Positions 5,499 through 12,757 of a DNA stretch of 14,228 bases are shown piece by piece. Origin of the DNA: Candidatus Woesebacteria bacterium (GTDB lineage Bacteria > Patescibacteriota > Microgenomatia > UBA8517 > UBA10165); assembly GCA_002686465.1 (NCBI GenBank), contig NZCP01000016.1:1-14228 (forward strand), written 5' to 3'. Made by a program: the position numbers and the translations under genes. Each line of letters begins with the position of its first letter. The first letter of the stretch is position 1. The notes under the pieces were generated by a model. The model saw only the letters and a program-made list of their open reading frames with translations. It was not told the origin of the DNA and made no database searches.

Positions 5499-6761
5499 AT
5501 GTCTAAATTTGTTGTTCAAGGTGGGCACAGGCTTAAGGGCCAGATTCGTGTGCCCGGGAACAAAAATTCGGCTCTTGCCTTAATCGCTGCTGCCCTACTT
5601 GGCAACTCCCCGACAACACTCTCAAATGTTCCCAAGATCCGAGATATGGATGTCATGGCTGATATTGCCCGGTCCGTAGGTGTCGAGGTAACAAATGGTC
5701 GGGATGGAGAGTTGATTATTGATCCAAAAGGACTTTCCTCTTCGAAGCCAGATGCCGATCTTATGGGTAGAGTTCGAGCGTCAGTGGTTCTGGCAGCCCC
5801 TCTTTTAGTACGTTTCGGAAAGGTTGATTTGGCACGACCAGGTGGGGACACAATAGGAGAGAGGCTTCTCGATACGCATATTGCAATGCTTTCAGCCTTT
5901 GGTGCAAAGTGTAATGGAGATTTTTCAGGATACAGAATTAAGGTTAACAAACTCCGTCCGGGTAAGATATTTCTTGATGAGGCATCGGTAACCGCAACTG
6001 AAATGGCTTTGATGGTTGGAGCAACTATGCCTGAGGAGACTGTTATCGAGGGAGCAGCAGCCGAACCGCACATCGTTGATCTTTGTCAAATGCTGATACG
6101 CATGGGTGCCAAGATTGATGGAGCAGGAACAAACACGGTTCGCATAAAAGGATCAAAGAAATTGAAGGGAGTGAAGCATAAAGTTCGTCCTGACCATATA
6201 GAGGTTGGGACCTTTGCAATCGCTGCCGCAATTACAGGTGGTGACATCTTTATTAAAAATGTCATAAAGGATGATTTAAGAATGACTCTTTCTTATCTCG
6301 GCAAAATGGGGGTTGATTGGGAGTATATAGATGAGGAGACTTTACATATAAAACCTTCCGAACTAGTCGCAAAGCAGAAAACGTTTAAAACACGTCCTTG
6401 GCCCGGTTTCCCAACTGACCTCATGAGCCCCTTTATTGTTTTGGCGACACAAACTAAAGGTACCGTTCTTTGTCATGACTGGATGTATGAATGGCGTATT
6501 TTCTTCGCAGATCATTTAATAAGTATGGGTGCAGAAATTACTATCGCTGACCCACATAGAGTTATCGTGTCTGGGCCAACTAAACTACATGGAGAAGTGA
6601 TACCAAGTGCTGACATACGCGCCGGTGGTGCTCTGGTTTTGGCTGCCCTTGCAGCAGAAGGGGAGAGTATTATTGAACACGCAGAAATTATTGATCGAGG
6701 ATATGAGGCTTTCGGGGACAAACTATCTTCCTTGGGAGCTAAAATCACAAGAGTAGAGTAA
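5499..6761 (+). CDS. murA: UDP-N-acetylglucosamine 1-carboxyvinyltransferase MurA, Cys-to-Asp active-site variant
   Basis: MurA transfers enolpyruvate from PEP to UDP-GlcNAc, the first committed step of peptidoglycan precursor synthesis, in the cytosol. The 420-aa length is normal. Visible family marks are PGNKNSALALI with Lys22-Asn23, the catalytic loop RPGGDTIGERLLDTHI, FPTDLMSPF with the general-base Asp, and ADIRAGGALVLAALAAEG near the C terminus. In most MurA enzymes the loop reads GGC; here the Cys position is Asp117. The same natural swap is known in mycobacteria and chlamydiae, where the enzyme is active but fosfomycin cannot alkylate it. The gene has its own extended -10 promoter and lies where other bacteria have murE, murF or murD. 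mraY begins 21 nt after its stop. Confidence 0.95.
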   Translation: MSKFVVQGGHRLKGQIRVPGNKNSALALIAAALLGNSPTTLSNVPKIRDMDVMADIARSVGVEVTNGRDGELIIDPKGLSSSKPDADLMGRVRASVVLAAPLLVRFGKVDLARPGGDTIGERLLDTHIAMLSAFGAKCNGDFSGYRIKVNKLRPGKIFLDEASVTATEMALMVGATMPEETVIEGAAAEPHIVDLCQMLIRMGAKIDGAGTNTVRIKGSKKLKGVKHKVRPDHIEVGTFAIAAAITGGDIFIKNVIKDDLRMTLSYLGKMGVDWEYIDEETLHIKPSELVAKQKTFKTRPWPGFPTDLMSPFIVLATQTKGTVLCHDWMYEWRIFFADHLISMGAEITIADPHRVIVSGPTKLHGEVIPSADIRAGGALVLAALAAEGESIIEHAEIIDRGYEAFGDKLSSLGAKITRVE

Positions 6762-6767
6762 AGGGTA

Positions 6768-6776
6768 TGGTATATT
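6768..6776 (+). promoter_or_regulatory. Extended -10 promoter of mraY (TGGTATATT)
   Basis: TGG followed by TATATT (6771-6776) lies in the 21-bp murA-mraY gap. Counting seven bases from the hexamer puts +1 at 6783, exactly the A of the mraY ATG. No ribosome binding site could fit on such a transcript. Confidence 0.6.
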
Positions 6777-6782
6777 CTAAGT

Positions 6783-7826
6783 ATGGTTTTAAATCTTGGT
6801 CTTTTAATCTTCTCCTTTATCGTAACAAGTGTTCTTATTGTTCCCTTTATTAATCTTCTTTATAGGTTACGTTTTATCCGACGCGTAGAAGGGTCGAAAA
6901 AAAAGGGTGCCAAACAATCTGTTTTTGACAAACTTCATGATTGGAAGGCGGGTACTCCTGTTGGGGCCGGTATTTTTATTGTCGGTGTCGTTTCTATACT
7001 TTTTGCTTTAATTTTCCCCCTGGCCTCCTATGCTGGAGTTTTTGTATCTGCTGCCTATAGAGTAGCTGATGAGATCAATATCATCTTTTTCACCTTTATA
7101 TCTTTTGCCTTGCTTGGTCTCTACGACGATTCTGTAAAGCTTTTTGGCAAAAAGGAACCTGGGAAAATGGGTATGTGGATTGGTTTGCGCCGGAAACACA
7201 AGTTTGCGCTGCAATGGATTTTGGCAATCATCATCTCTGCGATGATCTACAATAACCTAAAAATAGACATAGTACATATTCCACTTCTTAATGTAGTAGT
7301 CAATCTGGGTCCTTGGTATATTCCTTTTGCGGCATTCACCATAGTTGCATTTGTCAATGCGGTTAATATTACCGATGGACTTGACGGTTTGGTAGGCGGT
7401 GTGCTTTTGATCTGTCTTTTTGCTTTCTGGATAATTGCCAGTAGTGTTTTTGATACACCACTGTCTGTTTTTATCTCACTTTGGATAGGAGCATTAATCG
7501 CTTTTCTCTACTTTAACATTTGGCCGGCTCGAATTTTTTTGGGCGATTCCGGTGCACTTTCCTTTGGTGCAACATTGGCAGTAGTTGGTCTTTTAACAGG
7601 TAAGATACTCGCTTTAGTGGTTATAGGTGGTATATTTGTCCTAGAGGCAACCTCGAGTCTAATTCAGATTTTCGGCTGGAAAGTTTTTAATAAGCCTCTT
7701 TTCCCAATGGCTCCGGCGCATCTTTGGTTACAATTGCGAGGGTGGGAAGAACCCAAAATCGTTATGCGTGCCTGGCTTGCTGGTTTAATGTTAGCCATCT
7801 TCGGCCTGTGGCTGGCCGTTATTTAG
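6783..7826 (+). CDS. mraY: Phospho-N-acetylmuramoyl-pentapeptide transferase MraY, divergent
   Basis: MraY moves phospho-MurNAc-pentapeptide onto undecaprenyl phosphate to make lipid I in the membrane. The 347-aa product is a polytopic membrane protein with about ten hydrophobic segments. It keeps the Mg-binding and catalytic acidic motifs: YDDSVK (Asp115-Asp116), VNITDGLDGL (Asp198, Asp201) and LGDSGALSFGA (Asp255). Near the C terminus the usual PIHHHxEL-GWPEP motif reads PAHLWLQLRGWEEP, so only the first His (His313) remains and Leu314-Trp315 replace the others. The core is otherwise MraY-like, and the place between murA and ftsW supports the name. Because MraY, WecA and TagO share one superfamily, a different polyprenyl-phosphate sugar transferase is a less likely alternative. 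ftsW starts 12 nt after the stop. Confidence 0.85.
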   Translation: MVLNLGLLIFSFIVTSVLIVPFINLLYRLRFIRRVEGSKKKGAKQSVFDKLHDWKAGTPVGAGIFIVGVVSILFALIFPLASYAGVFVSAAYRVADEINIIFFTFISFALLGLYDDSVKLFGKKEPGKMGMWIGLRRKHKFALQWILAIIISAMIYNNLKIDIVHIPLLNVVVNLGPWYIPFAAFTIVAFVNAVNITDGLDGLVGGVLLICLFAFWIIASSVFDTPLSVFISLWIGALIAFLYFNIWPARIFLGDSGALSFGATLAVVGLLTGKILALVVIGGIFVLEATSSLIQIFGWKVFNKPLFPMAPAHLWLQLRGWEEPKIVMRAWLAGLMLAIFGLWLAVI

Positions 7827-7838
7827 CGGCAAAAGTAT

Positions 7839-8948
7839 ATGCGTAAATTCCGCTCCCCAGTATTGCGTTCTCAGACTAGAAGAATAGATAAACATCTTCT
7901 TTTTGTTGTTCTGGCTCTTTCCCTTTTTGGAGTGATGATGGTTTTTAATGCTTCAGGAGTTGATGCAACACGTAACTTTGGTGATCAATTCTTTTTTGCC
8001 AAAAGGCAATTGATTTGGGCCGCCTTTGGAGCGTTAGGACTTTTATTCTTTTCAAGGATTCCATATCAACTATTACAACGCTTTGCATTACCCATTTTTG
8101 GGATCTCACTTCTTCTTTTAGGCTTGGTATTACTTCCGAATTTTGGAATTTCCTCTCTTGGCGCATCTAGATGGCTTGAAATTGGTCCAATTGTTTTTCA
8201 ACCGGCGGAATTTGCAAAATTGGCACTTGTTATCTATCTTGCCGCAATTCTTGCTAAAAACAGATCCCTGGTTTTATTTCTCATAACTGTTGGGCTGACA
8301 ACAGGGCTTGTTTTGGTAGAACCAGACTTAGGAACTGCAGCGGTTATTGCTGCGATAGGACTAGTTATTTACTTTGTCAGTGGTGCTCCACTTTGGTATT
8401 TCTTTGCCATCTTGCCGGCAGCTTTGATATCGGGTCTCATATTAACTCTTACCTCTGCTTATCGGAAGGAGAGGCTTATGACGTTTCTTAACCCAGAGAT
8501 AGATCCTCTGGGAACGTCTTATCATATTAGACAAATATTGATAGCTCTTGGGTCTGGCGGGTTGTTCGGCATGGGCCTAGGACAATCCAGACAAAAATAT
8601 CTTTTCCTGCCAGAGCCGACTACAGATTCGATTTTTGCTATAATTGGGGAAGAGCTTGGTTTTATAGGCAGCGCAGCTGTCGTGCTCGCCTTTATCTATA
8701 TTATTTGGAAAGGATTTACTATTGCCTCCCGAGTATCCGACCCTTTTGGCAAACTTTTGGCAGTTGGTGTTACTTCCTGGATCGGAATTCAGGCAGTTGT
8801 GAATCTATCTAGCATGGTTGCCTTTATACCACTGACAGGCGTTCCGCTTCCACTTTTGTCATACGGAGGATCTTCACTTATTACCATGCTGGCAGCCGTT
8901 GGTATTCTTTTGAATGTTTCAAAGTTTCAAACAGCAAAAGCAAAATGA
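7839..8948 (+). CDS. ftsW: SEDS-family peptidoglycan glycosyltransferase FtsW
   Basis: FtsW polymerises lipid II into glycan strands at the septum as partner of the class B PBP. The 369-aa product has the many membrane helices of SEDS proteins and their signatures: VLVEPDLGTAAV in the middle, the extracytoplasmic GMGLGQSRQKYLFLPEPTTD followed by IGEELGFIG, and the C-terminal PLPLLSYGGSSLI. FtsW rather than RodA is inferred from the cluster. There is no clear ribosome binding site before ATG 7839, and I find no convincing -10 at the distance seen for murA and mraY, so it is probably read from the mraY message. Its TGA overlaps the murG start (ATGA), indicating translational coupling. Confidence 0.93.
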   Translation: MRKFRSPVLRSQTRRIDKHLLFVVLALSLFGVMMVFNASGVDATRNFGDQFFFAKRQLIWAAFGALGLLFFSRIPYQLLQRFALPIFGISLLLLGLVLLPNFGISSLGASRWLEIGPIVFQPAEFAKLALVIYLAAILAKNRSLVLFLITVGLTTGLVLVEPDLGTAAVIAAIGLVIYFVSGAPLWYFFAILPAALISGLILTLTSAYRKERLMTFLNPEIDPLGTSYHIRQILIALGSGGLFGMGLGQSRQKYLFLPEPTTDSIFAIIGEELGFIGSAAVVLAFIYIIWKGFTIASRVSDPFGKLLAVGVTSWIGIQAVVNLSSMVAFIPLTGVPLPLLSYGGSSLITMLAAVGILLNVSKFQTAKAK

Positions 8949-10063
8949 ACAAGAAAAGTATAGTCATAACTGGTGGACATTTCACTCCCGGACTTGCTGT
9001 TATTGAAAGATTGCGTATATACGGCTGGAAAATACACTGGATAGGTGTAGTCGAGGCATTTGAAGGGAAAAAGTCCCAAACTCTTGAGTCAAAGGTTTTA
9101 GCTGACTCGAGTATAAAATTTTGGCCAATTACAACTCCAAAGTTCAACAGACGTTCACCTGTGTTTAGCATGCTTTCCTTATGGAAGTTCCCAGTTGGGA
9201 TTTTCCAAAGTATCAAAATCCTCTCCTCTATTAGACCATCTGTGATTCTTTCCTTTGGGAGTTATGTTTCTGTTCCTGTATCACTTGTTTCTTGGATATT
9301 ACGAATCCCATTGGTAATCCATGAGCAAACTACCGCTTCTGGATTGGCAAACAGAATTGCTGCCAGGATTGCCTATAAAGTTGCAGTCTCTTTTCCGGTG
9401 AGTGCTGTTGAATTCCCAGCGGGGAAGGCTGTTTTAGTTGGGAATCCTGTCAGGGGTGAGATCCATGAGATAGGGAGAAGCAGATCTAGAAAGAGCGTTG
9501 GGAAAAGGCCGACTCTTTATATAACAGGTGGTAGTCGAGGCTCTCAAATAATTAACCAGGCAGTGGGAGAGGTTTTATCAGAGATTCTTAAGTTGTGTCG
9601 CGTTTTCCATCAGACAGGGTCTTTAGACCTTGCTAAGGTCCAGTCCAGAGGGAGAAGATTGCAGCCTAATTTACGAAAGGATTATCACATCAAAGACAAC
9701 TTTACGCCGGATGAGGTTGGAAGGATTTACAAAAAAGCGGACTTAGTTGTCTCACGCGCCGGAGCAAATACAATTTCTGAGTTGGTGGTGGTCGGGATTC
9801 CAGCAATCCTTATTCCTATACCTTGGGTTGAATCAGATGAGCAGAATAAGAATGCGAGACTTTTGGCAAGTGAGGGATCAGCAACTATTTTGCCCGAAAG
9901 CGACCTTTCTGGAGGAAGCCTTTTAGCCGAAATAAAAGAGGTCTTAGGAAAGATAGATTATTATCGTGTCAAAGCCAAGAGGCTTAAGAAAAAAGGTATA
10001 GTTCCTGAGGATGCGGTAGAACGTATAGTTTCCTTAATCGAGAAGGCAAGAAGAAACAAATAG
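8945..10063 (+). CDS. murG: MurG-type UDP-GlcNAc:lipid I N-acetylglucosaminyltransferase
   Basis: MurG adds GlcNAc to lipid I on the inner membrane face, giving lipid II. The 372-aa product has the two-domain GT-B layout. The N-terminal loop reads VITGGHFTPGLAVIERL, matching the family GGTGGHxxPGLAV in spacing but lacking the first two glycines. The hydrophobic membrane-facing part is around HEQTTASGLANRIAAR. The C-terminal domain has GGSRGSQIINQAV, then the nucleotide-binding SRAGANTISELVVVGIPAILIPIP and SDEQNKNARLL. The start ATG overlaps the ftsW stop by ATGA. The diverged first loop suggests a lineage-specific subfamily, but the donor-site half is typical. ftsQ follows after 21 nt. Confidence 0.9.
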   Translation: MNKKSIVITGGHFTPGLAVIERLRIYGWKIHWIGVVEAFEGKKSQTLESKVLADSSIKFWPITTPKFNRRSPVFSMLSLWKFPVGIFQSIKILSSIRPSVILSFGSYVSVPVSLVSWILRIPLVIHEQTTASGLANRIAARIAYKVAVSFPVSAVEFPAGKAVLVGNPVRGEIHEIGRSRSRKSVGKRPTLYITGGSRGSQIINQAVGEVLSEILKLCRVFHQTGSLDLAKVQSRGRRLQPNLRKDYHIKDNFTPDEVGRIYKKADLVVSRAGANTISELVVVGIPAILIPIPWVESDEQNKNARLLASEGSATILPESDLSGGSLLAEIKEVLGKIDYYRVKAKRLKKKGIVPEDAVERIVSLIEKARRNK

Positions 10064-10073
10064 TTAATCTCGA

Positions 10074-10079
10074 TACAAT
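10074..10079 (+). promoter_or_regulatory. Candidate -10 box of ftsQ (TACAAT)
   Basis: TACAAT lies in the murG-ftsQ gap, five bases before the ATG at 10085. The predicted +1 (10086) coincides with the start codon within one base. There is no TGn extension or clear -35, so it is weaker than the murA and mraY boxes. Confidence 0.4.
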
Positions 10080-10084
10080 CAGGC

Positions 10085-10813
10085 ATGAGAGGTTTTTCAA
10101 AATCGTTGAGGAAATTCTTGCCGCCCCTAATTGGTGTAGCTCTTCTTATTGTACTTATAGCATTGTTCCTTGCTAGAGAGAAATTGCCAAGTCTCCCAGC
10201 CATCCATTTTTTTGAGATAGATAATATTAAATGCAAAACCCAGTTTGGGCCGTGTGGAGAAAAAGATGAAGAACGTCTTGCGGAGTTCGAAGGTGAAAGT
10301 TTCTTTTCCTTATCAGAGGATGCTGTTGGGGACGAGTTAAAAAAAGATTTTAGGAATAGAAGGGTTTTTACAGAAAAAGTATTTCCCAATACACTTGTCG
10401 TAGTTGTTGAAAAAAGGAAACCGATTATAGCACTAGAGGAAAAGGAAGGTTTTTTTCTCCTAGATCAAGATGGAACGATCATAGATTTTGGAAAAGACTC
10501 CCCTCTCCCAAAAATGTCGATTAATAACGGACCGGACTCGTTGGTTGTTGGGGAAAAAGTGGGCGAGGAAGAGAAAAAAGCAGCAGATATTCTTTACTTA
10601 ACCAGTAAATCTCAGAAAGTATTAGACTCTCAAATGGCAGATCGTACACTCACTTTAGAACTTGAGAACGAAGTTATTGCTTATTACCCACTTGATCAGG
10701 ATCCACAAGTGTTGGTTGGTGCTTTACAATTAATAATTGCTCGCAGTAGAATTGAGGGTAGATTTCCCAAATCAATCGATTTGAGGTATAGTAACCCAGT
10801 ATTAAAATATTGA
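10085..10813 (+). CDS. ftsQ: FtsQ/DivIB-type cell division protein
   Basis: FtsQ/DivIB is a bitopic divisome protein that binds FtsL and regulates septal synthesis. The 242-aa product has a short basic N terminus, one membrane helix (about residues 14-30, PPLIGVALLIVLIALFL), then a POTRA-like region (IHFFEIDNIK through FPNTLVVVVEKRKP) and the beta domain (FFLLDQDGTIIDFG). The NTLVVVVEKRKPIIAL strand followed by DQDGTII is the usual FtsQ hallmark. The POTRA start carries two Cys (Cys50, Cys57) that could form a disulfide outside the cell. Sequence identity in this family is low, so the name rests on domain order and on the place just before ftsA. The start is ATG 10085, set by the candidate -10 box just upstream. 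Confidence 0.85.
   Translation: MRGFSKSLRKFLPPLIGVALLIVLIALFLAREKLPSLPAIHFFEIDNIKCKTQFGPCGEKDEERLAEFEGESFFSLSEDAVGDELKKDFRNRRVFTEKVFPNTLVVVVEKRKPIIALEEKEGFFLLDQDGTIIDFGKDSPLPKMSINNGPDSLVVGEKVGEEEKKAADILYLTSKSQKVLDSQMADRTLTLELENEVIAYYPLDQDPQVLVGALQLIIARSRIEGRFPKSIDLRYSNPVLKY
10781..10808 (+). promoter_or_regulatory. Candidate promoter of ftsA (TTGAGG - 16 nt - TAAAAT)
   Basis: TTGAGG (10781-10786) and TAAAAT (10803-10808) lie at the end of ftsQ. The predicted +1 (10815) is three bases before the ftsA ATG, which lacks a ribosome binding site. The hexamers are imperfect and the stretch is AT-rich, so chance is possible. Confidence 0.35.
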
Positions 10814-10817
10814 ACTC

Positions 10818-12119
10818 ATGGCAAGAACCCATGTCATAGCAGGAATCGATGTCGGCTCCTCTAAAATATCTACCCTTATTGCCCAGCACGACGAAGAAGA
10901 AGACAAGATTAGAATTGTCGGTATTGCCTCAGTTGAGTCCAAAGGTGTAAGAAAAGGACAGATTGTCGATATTGAAGAGGCCGCCGAATCCGTTGTTGAT
11001 TCCGTAGAACGCGCAGAAAGGATGGCTGGCTATAGTCTAGACCGGGCCTTTGTAACAATCGGAGGAGGACATATCGAGTCGAGAAACTCCCATGGAGTTG
11101 TTGCAGTTGCTGATCCGTCTGGCGAGATAACAACATCTGATGTCGAACGGGTAATTGAGGCTGCTCGTGCAATATCACTTGCCGAGTCGCGTGATATTCT
11201 CCATGTTTTACCTCGTGAGTATAAAGTTGATGGAGAGACACAAGTAAAAGATCCACAAGGAATGTCTGCCGTTCGTCTCGAGGCAGAGACCCATCTTATT
11301 ACAGGGTCCTCAACCGCGATTCGGAATATCCAAAAATGTGTTTCTGAAGTAGGAGTAGATTCGGATGGTTTAGTTTTTTCTGGTCTTGCCTCAAGCCTTG
11401 CTGTTTTGAGCGACACTGAAAAAGAGCTTGGTGTTGTTTTGGTTGATATTGGTGGAGGTACAACCTCAATAGCAGTTTATGTTGAAGGTGCAATAACTTA
11501 CTCTTCTGTTTTACCAATAGGCGGTCGGAATGTGACCAATGATATTGCGGCAGGTCTTCGTGTTTCTCTAGAGGGGGCTGAAAAGATAAAAATTGCTTTG
11601 GGCGAAGGGGCAAAGAAAAAGAAAAAACATAGAAAAGAGGGTTTGGGGGTAGAGGATAAGAAGAGCGATGAACTTAATCTTTCTAGTTTAGGAACAGAAG
11701 ATTTAGACCGTAAGGTTTCTAAAAAAACATTGGTTGACGGAATTATAAGACCAAGGCTTAATGAGATATTCACAATGGTAGGGATGGAGTTAACTAATGC
11801 TGAAGTTGGCGGGAAGACACCCTCAGGGGTTGTTGTGACAGGCGGTGGTGCAAATTGTATTGGAGTCTTAGATGCAGCTAAAAGGATGTTGTCCCTTCCT
11901 GCAAGAATTGGATTGCCAAAAGGAGTAACAGGTCTTATAGATGAGGTGAACAATCCTGTGTTTGCCGCGAGTGTTGGGTTGGTGCTTTATGGCACAGAGG
12001 TAGAAGAAGGACAAGGAAGTTGGCTGGGTAGTAGTAATATTATGAGCAAATTTGACAAGATTCCTGTTGGTGGTATTATTGGCCGAGCAGGAGAGGTATT
12101 TAAAAAACTTCTTCCATAG
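10818..12119 (+). CDS. ftsA: Cell division protein FtsA
   Basis: FtsA is the actin-fold protein that anchors FtsZ filaments to the membrane. The 433-aa product opens with the phosphate-binding AGIDVGSSKISTLIAQ. It continues through the 1C-type subdomain (GVRKGQIVDIEEAAESV, YSLDRAFVTIGG), the phosphate 2 loop LVDIGGGTTSIAVY and the adenosine motif VVTGGGANCIGVLDAA. It ends in an amphipathic helix (GGIIGRAGEVFKKLLP) that would be the membrane-targeting sequence. A Lys-rich then acidic insertion (about residues 266-298, beginning KKKKKHRKEG) replaces the short acidic segment usual between the subdomain 2 helices. It starts 4 nt after ftsQ. Unusually, ftsZ does not follow directly: an unidentified gene lies between. 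Confidence 0.95.
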   Translation: MARTHVIAGIDVGSSKISTLIAQHDEEEDKIRIVGIASVESKGVRKGQIVDIEEAAESVVDSVERAERMAGYSLDRAFVTIGGGHIESRNSHGVVAVADPSGEITTSDVERVIEAARAISLAESRDILHVLPREYKVDGETQVKDPQGMSAVRLEAETHLITGSSTAIRNIQKCVSEVGVDSDGLVFSGLASSLAVLSDTEKELGVVLVDIGGGTTSIAVYVEGAITYSSVLPIGGRNVTNDIAAGLRVSLEGAEKIKIALGEGAKKKKKHRKEGLGVEDKKSDELNLSSLGTEDLDRKVSKKTLVDGIIRPRLNEIFTMVGMELTNAEVGGKTPSGVVVTGGGANCIGVLDAAKRMLSLPARIGLPKGVTGLIDEVNNPVFAASVGLVLYGTEVEEGQGSWLGSSNIMSKFDKIPVGGIIGRAGEVFKKLLP

Positions 12120-12128
12120 TCTTTATTT

Positions 12129-12158
12129 TTGAATTCTAGGTGCCTCCAGTGATATACT
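12129..12158 (+). promoter_or_regulatory. Promoter of the ftsA-ftsZ intervening gene (TTGAAT - 18 nt - TATACT, extended -10)
   Basis: TTGAAT (12129-12134), an 18-nt spacer and TATACT (12153-12158) preceded by TGA form an extended -10 promoter. The predicted +1 is about 12165, four bases before the ATG at 12169. This is one of the strongest promoters in the window. Confidence 0.65.
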
Positions 12159-12168
12159 TTTCCCCAAT

Positions 12169-12669
12169 ATGAAGGAGAATACTGAAAGGGGCTATGCGGT
12201 ATCGCTCTTGGACCTGCGAGAAAAGAGGTGTCAAGCTTGGGGAAATCTAGGCGATGACAAGGGTCAAAATCCAACAATTGAGGAAATAACAGATGTTTTG
12301 CATGCAGAATATGATCTCATACATCACAGAGGAGAGTCTCATTTTTCTCTCTTAGATTTGGACGATTTTAGACGCCCTGCAGCTAAAAAGTTTGACGTGA
12401 GCGAAGAAGGATGCGAAGCCGCGATTGACTTTTTTAGCGCTACAGGAGACCTCTTAGAGCTAATTGATGGGTCTGTAGCAGTGTCGTCGCCAGATTTTGG
12501 AAAAGTAGATGCATCTGAAGTAGGGAGAAAGGTAGTGGCTTGTAAAGGAGCTATTCGGCTCCTTAGGACCCTTCACAAAGAGTTCATGATAAAAAGACTG
12601 CAACCCTTTCTCTTTACTCAGGAGCTTCAAACACACGGACTAACCTCTATCGCAGTTTCCCTTAATTAG
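12169..12669 (+). CDS. Unidentified 166-aa protein between ftsA and ftsZ
   Basis: I do not recognise this protein. It is soluble, with no signal peptide or membrane segment. Two stretches look helical and DNA-binding-like: NPTIEEITDVLHAEYDLI (about residues 34-51), which resembles a helix-turn-helix entry, and SEEGCEAAIDFFSATGDLLE followed by LIDGSVAVSS (about residues 78-107), a helix-turn-strand-wing pattern like winged-helix domains. The C-terminal 45 residues are basic and helical (KGAIRLLRTLHKEFMIKRL). A winged-helix regulator is therefore possible but is inference by eye only. The gene has its own strong extended -10 promoter 10 nt upstream. Its place inside the usually adjacent ftsA-ftsZ pair suggests a link to division or to control of ftsZ. 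After its stop, 88 bp precede ftsZ, with a T-run (12683-12689) but no hairpin. Confidence 0.75.
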   Translation: MKENTERGYAVSLLDLREKRCQAWGNLGDDKGQNPTIEEITDVLHAEYDLIHHRGESHFSLLDLDDFRRPAAKKFDVSEEGCEAAIDFFSATGDLLELIDGSVAVSSPDFGKVDASEVGRKVVACKGAIRLLRTLHKEFMIKRLQPFLFTQELQTHGLTSIAVSLN

Positions 12670-12757
12670 TTCTCCTGCTTGCTTTTTTTACGTAGGGTGT
12701 TAGAATTCTTCTTGAACGCTATATTGCGTTTCTGCTCCAGTTTCCTCCCTATATAAT

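Noticed and set aside
5516..6073. Long - strand frame (185 codons) opposite murA
   Set aside because: The + strand murA is unambiguous. The antisense frame has low-complexity Ser/Ala/Pro-rich composition and no recognisable family.
11030..11953. Several overlapping - strand frames opposite ftsA
   Set aside because: They are shadows of the FtsA codons, with no start signals or family resemblance.
12670..12757. T-run after the 166-aa gene (12683-12689) as a rho-independent terminator
   Set aside because: No inverted repeat precedes the run. The upstream bases (TTAGTTCTCCTGCTTGC) do not pair with each other.
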